Positions 17,288 through 24,475 of a stretch of DNA of 24,744 nucleotides are shown piece after piece. The first letter of the stretch is position 1. Each line of letters begins with the position of its first letter. The stretch is taken from the NCBI GenBank assembly GCA_934169775.1, contig CAKPOI010000024.1:1-24744 (forward strand). The letters run 5' to 3'. The stretch is from an uncultured Clostridia bacterium. GTDB lineage: Bacteria; Bacillota; Clostridia; TANB77; CAG-508. A program made the translations under genes and the position numbers. The notes under the pieces are model-generated. The model saw only the letters and a list, made by a program, of their open reading frames with translations, was not told the origin of the DNA and ran no database searches.

Positions 17288-18502
17288 TTATTGCTCTTTT
17301 TCTTTAAATTTTATATCTTTTACTTCCATTCTTCTTGCTCTTGTAATAAAATTATATCCATATTTATTTTTTAATTCATCAATTACTTTATCTAATTTTT
17401 CTTGTTTTTTTTCATCTTTATGTTCAAATAATGTTGTTTGTTGCATTTCATTTTCTTCTAGTCCATCTACTCTTAATCCTACAAGTCTTATTGGTGTATA
17501 TGGTTTGTACATATTAATTAATAATTTTTTGGCTTTTTTATAAATTTCTTTTGTACTTGCTGTTGGATATTCTAATTTTTCTTGGTGACTTGAATCTACA
17601 AAATCTTTTGTTCTTAATTGTACATTTACAACTTTTGCTTTCATTTTGTATTTTCTTAATCTATATGTTACTTGCTCTGATAGTGCTAATATTATTTCTT
17701 CTAATTTTTCTATTTCTAAAATATTTTCTGGTAGTGTAATAGAATTGCCTATCCCTTTTGGTTTTTCTTGCAAATATTTTACTTCACTATTATCTATTCC
17801 GTTTGCATATTCCCACATTTGTAAGCCATGTTTTCCAAACTTTTTAGTTATTAATTCTTTGTTCGTATTTGCTAAATCTCCTATTGTTCTTATCTGCATG
17901 TTCTGTAATTTTGGAACTGTTCTTCTCCCTAACATAAATAGTTCTGATACTGATAATGGCCACATTTTCTGCTTTATCTCGTTTGCATATAGTGTATGTA
18001 TTTTGTCTGGTTTTGTAAAATCTGATGCCATTTTTGCAAGTAATTTATTATTTGCCACTCCTATGTTTACTGTAAATCCTAATTCTTTTTTTACTCTTAC
18101 ATGTATTTCTTGTGCTACTTCTATTAATGTTCTTTTCATTAAATAATTTGTCATATCTAAAAAACATTCATCAATACTAAATCTTTCTATTTTATCTGTA
18201 TATTCTTGTAATAATTTATATAGCATATTAGAATATTTTTGATATACTTTAAAATCTGATTTATATATTTTTACACTTGGACATTTCATTCTTGCTTGAT
18301 ATATTGTTTCTGCTGTTTTTATTCCAAATTCTTTTGCTTTAGGACTTTTGGCTAATACTATTCCAGAACGTTTACTTTCATCTCCACCAATAATTGATGG
18401 TATTTCTCTTATATCAATTTGGCTTCCATTTTTTATCATTTCAACAGCTGTCCAACTTAAAAACGCATTATTTACATCGACATGTAAAATTTGCCTTTCC
18501 AT
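17288..18502 (-). CDS. dinB: DNA polymerase IV (Y family)
   Basis: Translesion polymerase of the DinB type. With the ATG at 18502 the catalytic Asp9 lies in HVDVNNAFLSW, and Asp111-Glu112 lie in SIDECFLDM, the two carboxylate sites of the palm. The little-finger domain occupies roughly 235-345. Near the C-terminus QQTTLF matches the beta-clamp binding consensus, so it should be recruited to the replisome. The N-terminal motif is the clostridial form with Asn-Asn where Escherichia coli DinB has Asp-Cys. I prefer 18502 over the GTG at 18511, because that GTG is part of the Shine-Dalgarno AGGTGA. The promoter is a perfect consensus with an ~11-nt leader. No LexA-type operator is evident. Confidence 0.93.
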   Translation of the reverse strand: MERQILHVDVNNAFLSWTAVEMIKNGSQIDIREIPSIIGGDESKRSGIVLAKSPKAKEFGIKTAETIYQARMKCPSVKIYKSDFKVYQKYSNMLYKLLQEYTDKIERFSIDECFLDMTNYLMKRTLIEVAQEIHVRVKKELGFTVNIGVANNKLLAKMASDFTKPDKIHTLYANEIKQKMWPLSVSELFMLGRRTVPKLQNMQIRTIGDLANTNKELITKKFGKHGLQMWEYANGIDNSEVKYLQEKPKGIGNSITLPENILEIEKLEEIILALSEQVTYRLRKYKMKAKVVNVQLRTKDFVDSSHQEKLEYPTASTKEIYKKAKKLLINMYKPYTPIRLVGLRVDGLEENEMQQTTLFEHKDEKKQEKLDKVIDELKNKYGYNFITRARRMEVKDIKFKEKEQ

Positions 18503-18519
18503 TATTATCACCTGTAATT

Positions 18520-18548
18520 ATTATAGAACTTTTGTTTGTGTTTGTCAA
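18520..18548 (-). promoter_or_regulatory. Perfect-consensus SigA promoter of dinB
   Basis: The minus strand carries TTGACA (18548-18543), 17 nt, then TATAAT (18525-18520). The expected start at about 18513 would produce an RNA beginning AGGTGATAATAATG, with the ribosome site at its very 5' end. Confidence 0.8.
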
Positions 18549-18567
18549 GACTTTTTCTTAATTTTGT

Positions 18568-19314
18568 TCATGCTTGAATTTTTCTTTTTTGAATTCTATA
18601 AGTTATTTTAGAAATTAAATTGTTTGGTGTTATTTTAGAAAAAAATCTAGCTAGTTTTATATCAGTTCCAGGTACAATATAAAATTTGTTTTTTTCTAGT
18701 TTTTTTATTGCATATTCTGCTACTTTCATACTGTTTGCTTCTCTTAGATGAAATTTTACATTTGCTATTTTATTAAAATTTGTGTCTACTGGACCTGGGC
18801 AAAGTATTGAAATTTTTACATTTGATTTTTCTTGTTTTAATTCTTCTCTTATGCTTTCACTTAGTCTTACAACATATGATTTTGTTGCGTAATAAGTACT
18901 CATAAGCGGACCTGGCATAAATCCAGCAATAGATGCAACATTTAAAATTTTACCACTATTTTTATTTTTAAAATTAATCAAATATAATTTTGTTAAAATA
19001 TGATATGCAATTACATTTGTCTGTATCATTTTTATTTCTTTTTCTAAACTTGTTTTTGTAAAATCTCCACAATCGCCAAATCCTGCATTATTTACTAATA
19101 AATCCACATCTGGTACTTGTTCATATATCTTTTTGCAATTTTCTTCAATTGATAAATCTGTTGATATTATTTCTGCTTTTTTTAGTTCTTTAGCTACTTC
19201 TTTTAGTTTTTCTTCATCTCTTGCTACTAAAACTAGTTCATATCCTTTTTTGTCTAAAACTTTTGCTATATCTCTTCCTATTCCTGAAGATGCTCCTGTT
19301 ATAAGTGCTTTCAT
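18568..19314 (-). CDS. Short-chain dehydrogenase/reductase
   Basis: NAD(P)-dependent oxidoreductase of the classical SDR type. The cofactor motif is TGASSGIG (6-13), NNAG is at 75-78, and the catalytic triad is Ser128, Tyr141 and Lys145 (YYATK), followed by CPGPVDT. Arg32 in VARDEEKL suggests NADP preference. Length of 248 aa is typical. The C-terminal part, with KFYIVPG and a basic end, resembles the DltE/YqjQ-like subgroup, for which the substrate is not defined. AGGAGGAAT is a strong ribosome site. It lies downstream of the REP-like cluster behind oapA and just upstream of the dinB promoter. Confidence 0.92.
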   Translation of the reverse strand: MKALITGASSGIGRDIAKVLDKKGYELVLVARDEEKLKEVAKELKKAEIISTDLSIEENCKKIYEQVPDVDLLVNNAGFGDCGDFTKTSLEKEIKMIQTNVIAYHILTKLYLINFKNKNSGKILNVASIAGFMPGPLMSTYYATKSYVVRLSESIREELKQEKSNVKISILCPGPVDTNFNKIANVKFHLREANSMKVAEYAIKKLEKNKFYIVPGTDIKLARFFSKITPNNLISKITYRIQKRKIQA

Positions 19315-19426
19315 AGTCGATTCCTCCTATTTATTTTCTTGGTGATTTGTAGATGGAGCAAAGGTCAATAAAAATTTAATAATTTTTGCTCTGTCCATAA
19401 ATTAAATCTAACTCTTTTTTAGCGAT

Positions 19427-19498
19427 AGTGCTTTTTGAGTCCGTCCCCAAAAGCATTTTGAGTCTGTCCCCAAAAGCATTGCTCCGTCCCTAAAGCAT
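19427..19498. repeat. Three tandem REP-like units next to oapA
   Basis: TCCGTCCCCAAAAGCA-type units occur head to tail at 19427-19456, 19456-19479 and 19480-19498, with decreasing completeness. They end against the oapA stop codon at 19499. They are the same family as the inverted pair at 8068-8248. A degenerate hairpin at 19353-19398 (GAGCAAA/TTTGCTC with CTGTCC) may be a decayed further copy. Apart from these elements, 19315-19426 contains only the ribosome site of the SDR gene. Confidence 0.8.
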
Positions 19499-20035
19499 CT
19501 ATTTTGACATTATTTTTCCTACTGTATGTACTATTTGGGTTGATTTTTTATTTGCTATGTCTTTACCGATTGCTTTTCCTCCTACCGTTAGTGCTGATAC
19601 TAATGCACTTAATAAAAATTGCAAGTTAAAATTCCATCCAAATTGATTTGTTATTTTGACTGCTATTAATGCACTTATTGCTCCACTTAATACACCACAA
19701 ATGTCACCAATAACATCTGCACATATGTTAGCTACTTTTGATGCATTTTTTATTAATTTTATTGAACTTTTTGAACCTTTGACTTTTTTTGTAGCTTTTG
19801 CGTGAAATTCTTCTTCATTTGCTACAGTAACAGCTACACCAATTATATCGAATAAAATACCTGTTGCTATTACTAATATTAGTATTAAGCATGCTGGTAT
19901 TAAACTTAGATTTGATACTCCATTTGTTGATACATAAGAAAATATGATTGATAATATAAATGTCATTGTAAATACTTGAATAAACCATTTTAATGTTGAA
20001 TTCTCCGAGTGTTCTTCTTTTTTGCTTTTTTCCAT
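19499..20035 (-). CDS. oapA: OapA-like membrane partner of OLE RNA
   Basis: A 178-aa integral membrane protein with hydrophobic segments at about 17-37, 43-71, 104-127 and 138-153. Segment 2 contains GILFDIIGVAVTVA, and segment 3 contains the motif DVIGD (Asp107-x3-Asp111). The loop 72-101 is strongly basic (KATKKVKGSKSS). Known OapA proteins are small multi-helix membrane proteins with a DxxxD motif and basic regions, annotated in many clostridia as CorB-like because of distant Mg/Co transporter similarity. They bind OLE RNA and bring it to the membrane. Here the gene lies directly downstream of the large structured RNA at 20105-20652 on the same strand, with AAAAGGAGC before the ATG and no terminator between. 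Assignment rests on sequence memory plus this context. Confidence 0.85.
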   Translation of the reverse strand: MEKSKKEEHSENSTLKWFIQVFTMTFILSIIFSYVSTNGVSNLSLIPACLILILVIATGILFDIIGVAVTVANEEEFHAKATKKVKGSKSSIKLIKNASKVANICADVIGDICGVLSGAISALIAVKITNQFGWNFNLQFLLSALVSALTVGGKAIGKDIANKKSTQIVHTVGKIMSK

Positions 20036-20104
20036 TATTATTTTGCTCCTTTTTATGTTTTTTATTTATATTTATTTTTTATTGTTTTTGATGGTAAAAG
20101 TCTA

Positions 20105-20652
20105 AGTAAATTTTACAGTTTAGGTCTGGTTGAATTTCTCTACCTCCCGCTTGACATTACTGTCTTAGCCGTTTCCGTTTAAGGGGTGCATCTATTATAA
20201 AATAGACACCAGATCGCCACTTAAATCTGTACCTTAATCCCTAGACTTTCATGCTAGTGATAGCAAACATTCTAGAAGTTTTCCTTGACATACAACCTTG
20301 TTTTACTAGTCTTTTTTGCAAATGTGGTTTCATAACACAGATTATTTACATTTGGCCAAAATATAAATATCATTGAAAAATTAATCCCCTCACATTCACT
20401 CGAGACAGGCTACTCTATGTATTTTGTGTCTTGGCACTCACCATAGGTTATACTTAAATTTTTCTATTTAAGCCTCCGCGAAAATAGGGAGTCTTATGTA
20501 TGCCGTTACATAATACCCTAGATTCTTTACTCCCTATATTCACACAAAACTGGCATTTCGCGCAAATACAAGAAACTTCAACGATGTGCCCTTTAGTGGA
20601 TTTTTAGCCCCACCCTCGTAAAACATTGCATGACTAGAATAATGCACCATCG
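20105..20652 (-). ncRNA. ole: OLE RNA (ornate large extremophilic RNA) candidate
   Basis: About 550 nt without open frames and visibly richer in G+C than the surrounding intergenic DNA, read leftward from the promoter at 20659-20687. Helices I can pair include CGAT-(G)-GTGC near the 5' end with GCACATCG; CGCGAAA (20477-20483) with TTTCGCG (20556-20562), enclosing ATAGGGAGT/ACTCCCTAT (20484-20492 with 20529-20537) and TTATGT/ACATAA; CAAATGT/ACATTTG; and GGTG-CTATT/AATAG-GCACC near 20185-20210. OLE RNA is ~600 nt, found in Firmicutes, and lies upstream of oapA; size, position and partner all match here. Ends are approximate: the 5' end comes from the promoter, and the 3' end from loss of the distinct composition. 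Confidence 0.85.
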
Positions 20653-20658
20653 ATTAAT

Positions 20659-20687
20659 AGTATAACATTTTTTCATAATTATTCCAA
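20659..20687 (-). promoter_or_regulatory. Promoter of the OLE RNA-oapA transcript
   Basis: On the minus strand TTGGAA (20687-20682), 17 nt, TATACT (20664-20659), with TG two bases ahead of the -10 (extended -10). Predicted start about 20652-20651. It lies 52 nt downstream of the preceding small ORF. Confidence 0.7.
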
Positions 20688-20739
20688 ATTTTGTTTTGAT
20701 TTATTTTTGTCTTTAGATTTTTAATTTTGTTAATTTTTT

Positions 20740-20877
20740 CTAATTTTCTTTGTTTTTCTCGTTTTTTTGGCTTTTTTCTTCGTTTTTCTCAATTTTACCA
20801 TTTTGTATCATTTTATTTATTGAGTCTAATATATCATCTGTATTTTCGTCAAAATCATCTTTTATAAAATTAAGCAT
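20740..20877 (-). CDS. 45-aa small protein of unknown function
   Basis: An ATG at 20877 preceded by AAAGGAAAGGAAG opens 45 codons ending in TAG at 20740. The first half is acidic (FIKDDFDENTDDILDSINK) and probably helical. The second half is a low-complexity Lys/Asn/Glu tail. No family is recognised. It lies between dTMP kinase (76 nt upstream) and the OLE RNA promoter, in the same direction as both. The good ribosome site and ordered N-terminal half argue for a real gene. The compositional simplicity of an A-rich strand argues for caution. Confidence 0.5.
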   Translation of the reverse strand: MLNFIKDDFDENTDDILDSINKMIQNGKIEKNEEKSQKNEKNKEN

Positions 20878-20953
20878 TTTCTTTACTTCCTTTCCTTTAC
20901 AAATAGAATTTTTTTCAATTGCGAAACTTAAAGTTTTTTATTGTTCATTTTTA

Positions 20954-21625
20954 TTATAAAAATTTTTTTACTTCATTAAAAACTTCTTTATGAATATCAT
21001 CTATTGTGCGAATTTCATTATCTTTTACACATTTTATTTCATACCAGTTATATTTTTTTGATACTTTTAATGCTTCATTATAGGCATCTCTTAAATGGTC
21101 AAGATGTCTTTCATGAATATCCTTTTTTTCTTCTTTTGTAATTTTGTTTTTTCTATTTTGCATTAATTTAATTGCATATTCTGTAGGCATATTTAAAAAA
21201 ATTACTTGCGTAGGAATAGGTAATCCATATAAATTAAATTCAAAATCCCATAACCAATTTAAGAATTTTTTTCTTTCTTCTGCATCTTTAATTTTTCCAG
21301 CTTGATGTACCATGTTTGATGTAGTATATCTGTCTGCTAATATAATTCCACCATTATTATAATATTCTTCATATTCTCTTTTAAAAGTTATATATCTATC
21401 TGCAGCATAAAATGTTGAAGCTATATATGGACTTATATCTTTAGGATTTTCTGCTAATTCACCACTTAAATATATTTTTACTAGTTCTGAACTATTACTT
21501 TCATAATTTGGAAAACTTATACTTTTATATTCAATATTTTCTTTTTCAAATCTTTCCTTTAGCTTTTCTAATTGTGTTTGTTTTCCACTAGAATCTGTTC
21601 CTTCAATTACAAATAATTTTCCCAT
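20954..21625 (-). CDS. tmk: Thymidylate (dTMP) kinase
   Basis: Phosphorylates dTMP to dTDP with ATP for DNA synthesis. The P-loop is GTDSSGKQ (9-16), the DRY motif is at 98-100 followed by TTSNMVHQ, and the lid region with its basic residues is near NRKNKITKEEKKD (about 157-169). Length of 223 aa is slightly long. The P-loop sequence (DSSGK rather than DGSGK) and the SFPNYES stretch place it with the clostridial/eukaryote-like dTMP kinases. GGAGG precedes the ATG, and a SigA promoter at 21711-21738 overlaps a perfect palindrome. It is divergent from the dGTPase gene. Confidence 0.95.
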   Translation of the reverse strand: MGKLFVIEGTDSSGKQTQLEKLKERFEKENIEYKSISFPNYESNSSELVKIYLSGELAENPKDISPYIASTFYAADRYITFKREYEEYYNNGGIILADRYTTSNMVHQAGKIKDAEERKKFLNWLWDFEFNLYGLPIPTQVIFLNMPTEYAIKLMQNRKNKITKEEKKDIHERHLDHLRDAYNEALKVSKKYNWYEIKCVKDNEIRTIDDIHKEVFNEVKKFL

Positions 21626-21689
21626 GAGTTTTCCTCCATTTCATATGTATAATTTTTGTTGTTTGTTCGCTATTTTTTTTATTTCTTTT

Positions 21690-21720
21690 GTAGTATAATT
21701 ATCTTATAAAATTATACTAC
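21690..21720. promoter_or_regulatory. Perfect palindrome in the tmk/dgt divergent region, candidate operator
   Basis: GTAGTATAATT (21690-21700) is repeated inverted at 21710-21720 with a 9-nt spacer. The right arm contains the tmk -10 element, and the left arm carries a TATAAT on the + strand. The symmetry and its position over a promoter suggest a dimeric regulator site. No T-run follows, so a terminator is unlikely. Confidence 0.45.
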
Positions 21721-21738
21721 ATTAAATTTAAAAGTCAA
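21711..21738 (-). promoter_or_regulatory. Promoter of tmk
   Basis: TTGACT (21738-21733) and TATAAT (21716-21711) on the minus strand are separated by 16 nt, about 85 nt upstream of the tmk start. Confidence 0.65.
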
Positions 21739-21816
21739 TTAAATTTTTTATAATGATTAGTAGTTTGAAAATTTCATTACTATCTATTTTTTAAAAAATC
21801 GGAAAGGATTGGTATT

Positions 21817-23019
21817 ATGGATTCTATAAAAAAATTTTCAGAATATGCGGCTAATCCCAATAATTCGAATTGGGAAAATATAATTTCTCGTATTAAACCT
21901 TTGTATCAAAGAGATACTGATTTAAGAGATATTTTTGAACGTGATTATACTCGTATAATTCATTCTACGGCTTATCGCCGTTTAAAACACAAAACACAAG
22001 TTTTTTTCTCTCCAGATAATGATCATATTTGTACAAGAATTGAACATGTAACACATGTTGATTCTATTAGTCATACAATTGCTCAATATTTAGGATTAAA
22101 TACTAATTTAACACATGCTATTGCTGTTGCTCATGATTTAGGTCATAGTCCTTTTGGCCATGCTGGTGAGAAAATTTTGTCTTCTATTTCTATGAGAGAT
22201 TTAGGTTTTAGCTTTTGGCATGAAAAAAATGGTTTGGATTTTGTTGATTTTATTGAATTATTAGAGGATTCTGATAATTGTAAGCAAAACATGAATCTAA
22301 CTTATGGAGTTAGAGATGGTATTATTTCTCATTGTGGTGAAATTGATGAAAATTCTCTTAGACCTAGAACTGAATTTATTGATTTAAAAGATTATGCTAA
22401 ACCAAATCAGTTTGCTCCTTATACTTGGGAAGGTTGTGTTGTTAAGATTTCAGATAAAATTTCATATGTTTGTCGTGATATTGAAGATAGTATTACTCTT
22501 GGTATCTTAGATAATCGTACTAGTGAACTTCATAATTTACTTGGTATAGATACTTTTGAAAATATAAATAATACTAATGTGATAAATGGCTTAATTTATG
22601 ATTTGTGTATGAATTCTTCTTTTGATAATGGCTTATGTTTTTCAGATAAATCTCTTAATTTGCTAAATGAATTAAAAGCTTTTAATTACAAAAATATTTA
22701 TTTTTGTGATAGACTTCAACCTTCTATTAGGTATTTTGAAGTTGTTCTAAATGAAATATATAATGTTTTGAAATCTTATTATTCTAATGATTTACAGGCT
22801 AGTTTAAATAAACTTTGTCTTGTTTATCCTAAACTTGGTAATAGTTTTAAAGGTTTTGTTAATATGTATTATGATTTTGGAAATAATAACTCACATAAAA
22901 ATACTATTTTATTTTCTTCTGATAGTGAAAATGATTTTTGCCATTGTATCTTATATTACATTTCTGGTATGACTGATCATTTTGCTATAGAGGCTTATCA
23001 AGAAATTATTGGTTTTTAG
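21817..23019 (+). CDS. dgt: Deoxyguanosinetriphosphate triphosphohydrolase family protein
   Basis: HD-domain hydrolase that removes triphosphate from dNTPs and so limits dNTP pools. The N-terminal signature RIIHSTAYRRLKHKTQVF (46-63) precedes the HD metal site: His77 in RIEHVTHV, then His106-Asp107 in AHDLGHSPFGHAGE. The distal metal ligand Asp is in VKISDKISYVCRDIED. Length of 400 aa fits the shorter dGTPase-like group. Substrate preference (dGTP or all dNTPs) cannot be told from sequence. AAAGGA is about 10 nt before the ATG. It is divergent from tmk and followed by a strong terminator. It shows rightward T-ending codon use. Confidence 0.94.
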   Translation: MDSIKKFSEYAANPNNSNWENIISRIKPLYQRDTDLRDIFERDYTRIIHSTAYRRLKHKTQVFFSPDNDHICTRIEHVTHVDSISHTIAQYLGLNTNLTHAIAVAHDLGHSPFGHAGEKILSSISMRDLGFSFWHEKNGLDFVDFIELLEDSDNCKQNMNLTYGVRDGIISHCGEIDENSLRPRTEFIDLKDYAKPNQFAPYTWEGCVVKISDKISYVCRDIEDSITLGILDNRTSELHNLLGIDTFENINNTNVINGLIYDLCMNSSFDNGLCFSDKSLNLLNELKAFNYKNIYFCDRLQPSIRYFEVVLNEIYNVLKSYYSNDLQASLNKLCLVYPKLGNSFKGFVNMYYDFGNNNSHKNTILFSSDSENDFCHCILYYISGMTDHFAIEAYQEIIGF

Positions 23020-23031
23020 AACCATTATATA

Positions 23032-23083
23032 AAAAATAGCAACACATTCGCAATATTGTGTACTGGAATGTGTTGCTATTTTT
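23032..23083. terminator. Strong bidirectional terminator between dgt and the prepilin-like gene
   Basis: A perfect 18-bp stem (23032-23049 with 23066-23083) encloses a 16-nt loop. A-runs and T-runs flank it on both sides, so it can end dgt (+) and the converging prepilin-like transcript (-). Confidence 0.85.
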
Positions 23084-23215
23084 ATATTTTTCTACTATAT
23101 TAGTCGGATTTTTTTCTCTCAATCCCTTGTATTTCTTATGTTTCAACAATTGTGTCCGGATATCAGAGTCTCATACATCTTGGTAATTTGCTTCTACATC
23201 TGTCCTTTATTCCGT

Positions 23216-24475
23216 CTATTTTACATAAAGTATGGAACGAAAACCGATGTCGTCATTGCTGTGGGTCGAGCTATAGGGAAAACGGTTAGATGCTGAACTA
23301 CTGCCATTGCCGTAGCAACCTCCTCTGAAAACACAAGGATTGTTATTGTTGGAAGTTTCATGTTCTAATGTCCATTCCCATTCATTTCCTGCAAAATCGT
23401 ATATATTCATTTTATTTGTTTCTTCTGATGCTCCTGTTGTTAATAAAATACTACTATTTACTGCTTTCTTTCCAGTTATTGCTGTCCAACTACTTCCTTG
23501 TTTTGCTTTGTCACTTGTTATTGTTATTTCTGCATTTCTATAATTTCCCCATATACTACTGTCTGACTTAATATTTGCAGCTGTTAATGTTGATTTTACT
23601 TCTAAATATTTACATACTAAATCCCATTGTATTCCAAACATTAAACTACTTGTATAATTACTGTCTGGTGTCATTTCTTTTGCTAGAGCTTGGGCCTCAC
23701 TACAATATACAAAGTTATATGGTATTGCATCTTTTTGACTTATTGCTTTTGGTGATGTTCCTATTGTTACTGTTGTATGGTTTGTTCTGGCTTTTGATAC
23801 ATCATCTATGCTTCCTTCTATCCCTGCTTCATATCTTCCTATCCAAAATCCTCCGTAAGTATATACACTTTTTAACATTTTTTGATATGCTGTTGTATAT
23901 TCATCTGAAGTCATTCCACAACCATCATACCATACATCTTTATATGAACCTCTATATGTTGTTGCATATGTTATTAGTTTATTTTTTATATCTGTATAAT
24001 TTTGTTCTGTTAGTTCTTTTGTTGTATCTATTGTTAAATTTGCAAATACTGTTGTTTTTGGTACTTCTACCCATACCCATTCATTATTGTTTTTATCTTT
24101 TATTACTATTCCTTTACTTGCATCTGCTTCTATTACTGTTGAATTTGCAGGTAACACTCCTGCTGGATTTGTATCTGATGTGTTTATATTAGTAAAATTT
24201 GAACTTGTTCCTCCTCCAGATCCACCATTTCCAGAACCTCCACCTGTTGTTCCATCTGCATATTGTTCTATTGTGCTTTCATATCCTGCTAATTTCTCTG
24301 TTTCTTCATCATTTTTTTGATTTGTTTGTTCTTTTGCCTCTGCTGCTCTTTTTAATATTCCGTTGTCTCCACTTAGTGCTGCAATCGTCACTCCTGCAAG
24401 TATTAGAAGTACAATGATTGTAATTACTAGTGCTATTAGTGTGATTCCTCTTGTGTTTTTCTTCGTTTTGTTCAT
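23216..24475 (-). CDS. Prepilin-like surface protein with C-terminal FGE/C-type lectin fold
   Basis: The basic leader MNKTKKNTRG is followed by ITLIALVITIIVLLILAGVT (11-30), a type IV prepilin-like helix common in gut clostridia. The Glu normally at position +5 after the cleavage site is missing, so it may be anchored rather than assembled. A helical stalk (about 35-72) leads to a Gly/Ser linker (75-92). Residues ~105-419 resemble the formylglycine-generating-enzyme/SUMF fold: GGFWIGRYE, FAGNEWEWT, VFRGGCYG and terminal IGFRSILYV. Here the fold probably acts as a ligand-binding lectin-like display domain, not an enzyme. The last ~25 codons differ sharply in composition from the rest and look like a diversity-generating-retroelement variable region. 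SD is AAGGGAG. Residues 58-71 share a 42-nt segment with the uracil glycosylase gene. Confidence 0.85.
   Translation of the reverse strand: MNKTKKNTRGITLIALVITIIVLLILAGVTIAALSGDNGILKRAAEAKEQTNQKNDEETEKLAGYESTIEQYADGTTGGGSGNGGSGGGTSSNFTNINTSDTNPAGVLPANSTVIEADASKGIVIKDKNNNEWVWVEVPKTTVFANLTIDTTKELTEQNYTDIKNKLITYATTYRGSYKDVWYDGCGMTSDEYTTAYQKMLKSVYTYGGFWIGRYEAGIEGSIDDVSKARTNHTTVTIGTSPKAISQKDAIPYNFVYCSEAQALAKEMTPDSNYTSSLMFGIQWDLVCKYLEVKSTLTAANIKSDSSIWGNYRNAEITITSDKAKQGSSWTAITGKKAVNSSILLTTGASEETNKMNIYDFAGNEWEWTLEHETSNNNNPCVFRGGCYGNGSSSASNRFPYSSTHSNDDIGFRSILYVK
23246..23317 (-). other. Candidate DGR variable region (VR)
   Basis: Codons 387-410 of the surface protein. By hand count 36 of 72 bases are G or C, against a background well under a third. 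All but three of these codons end in C or T, and C-ending codons (TGC, GGC, CCC, AGC, ACC, CAC, GAC) are rare elsewhere in the gene. This is what adenine-directed mutagenesis of AAC/AAT codons would leave. The segment sits at the ligand-binding end of an FGE/C-lectin fold, the usual place of DGR variable regions. No template repeat or reverse transcriptase is in the window. Confidence 0.55.
24261..24302. repeat. 42-nt duplication, right copy
   Basis: Matches 1200-1241 with one mismatch. It lies within the stalk-to-linker portion of the prepilin-like gene, where the sequence encodes a segment ending YESTIEQ and the frame continues into the Gly/Ser linker. Confidence 0.85.

Noticed and set aside
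20105..20652. RNase P RNA, tmRNA or another housekeeping RNA
   Set aside because: The conserved RNase P core (GAGGAAAGTCC and ACAGAAA motifs) and the tRNA-like ends of tmRNA are not present on either strand, while position and partner gene fit OLE.
23575..24192. Long rightward frame opposite the prepilin-like gene
   Set aside because: A Leu/Tyr-rich shadow of the leftward coding sequence with no ribosome site; similar shadows lie opposite addB, topA and dinB.
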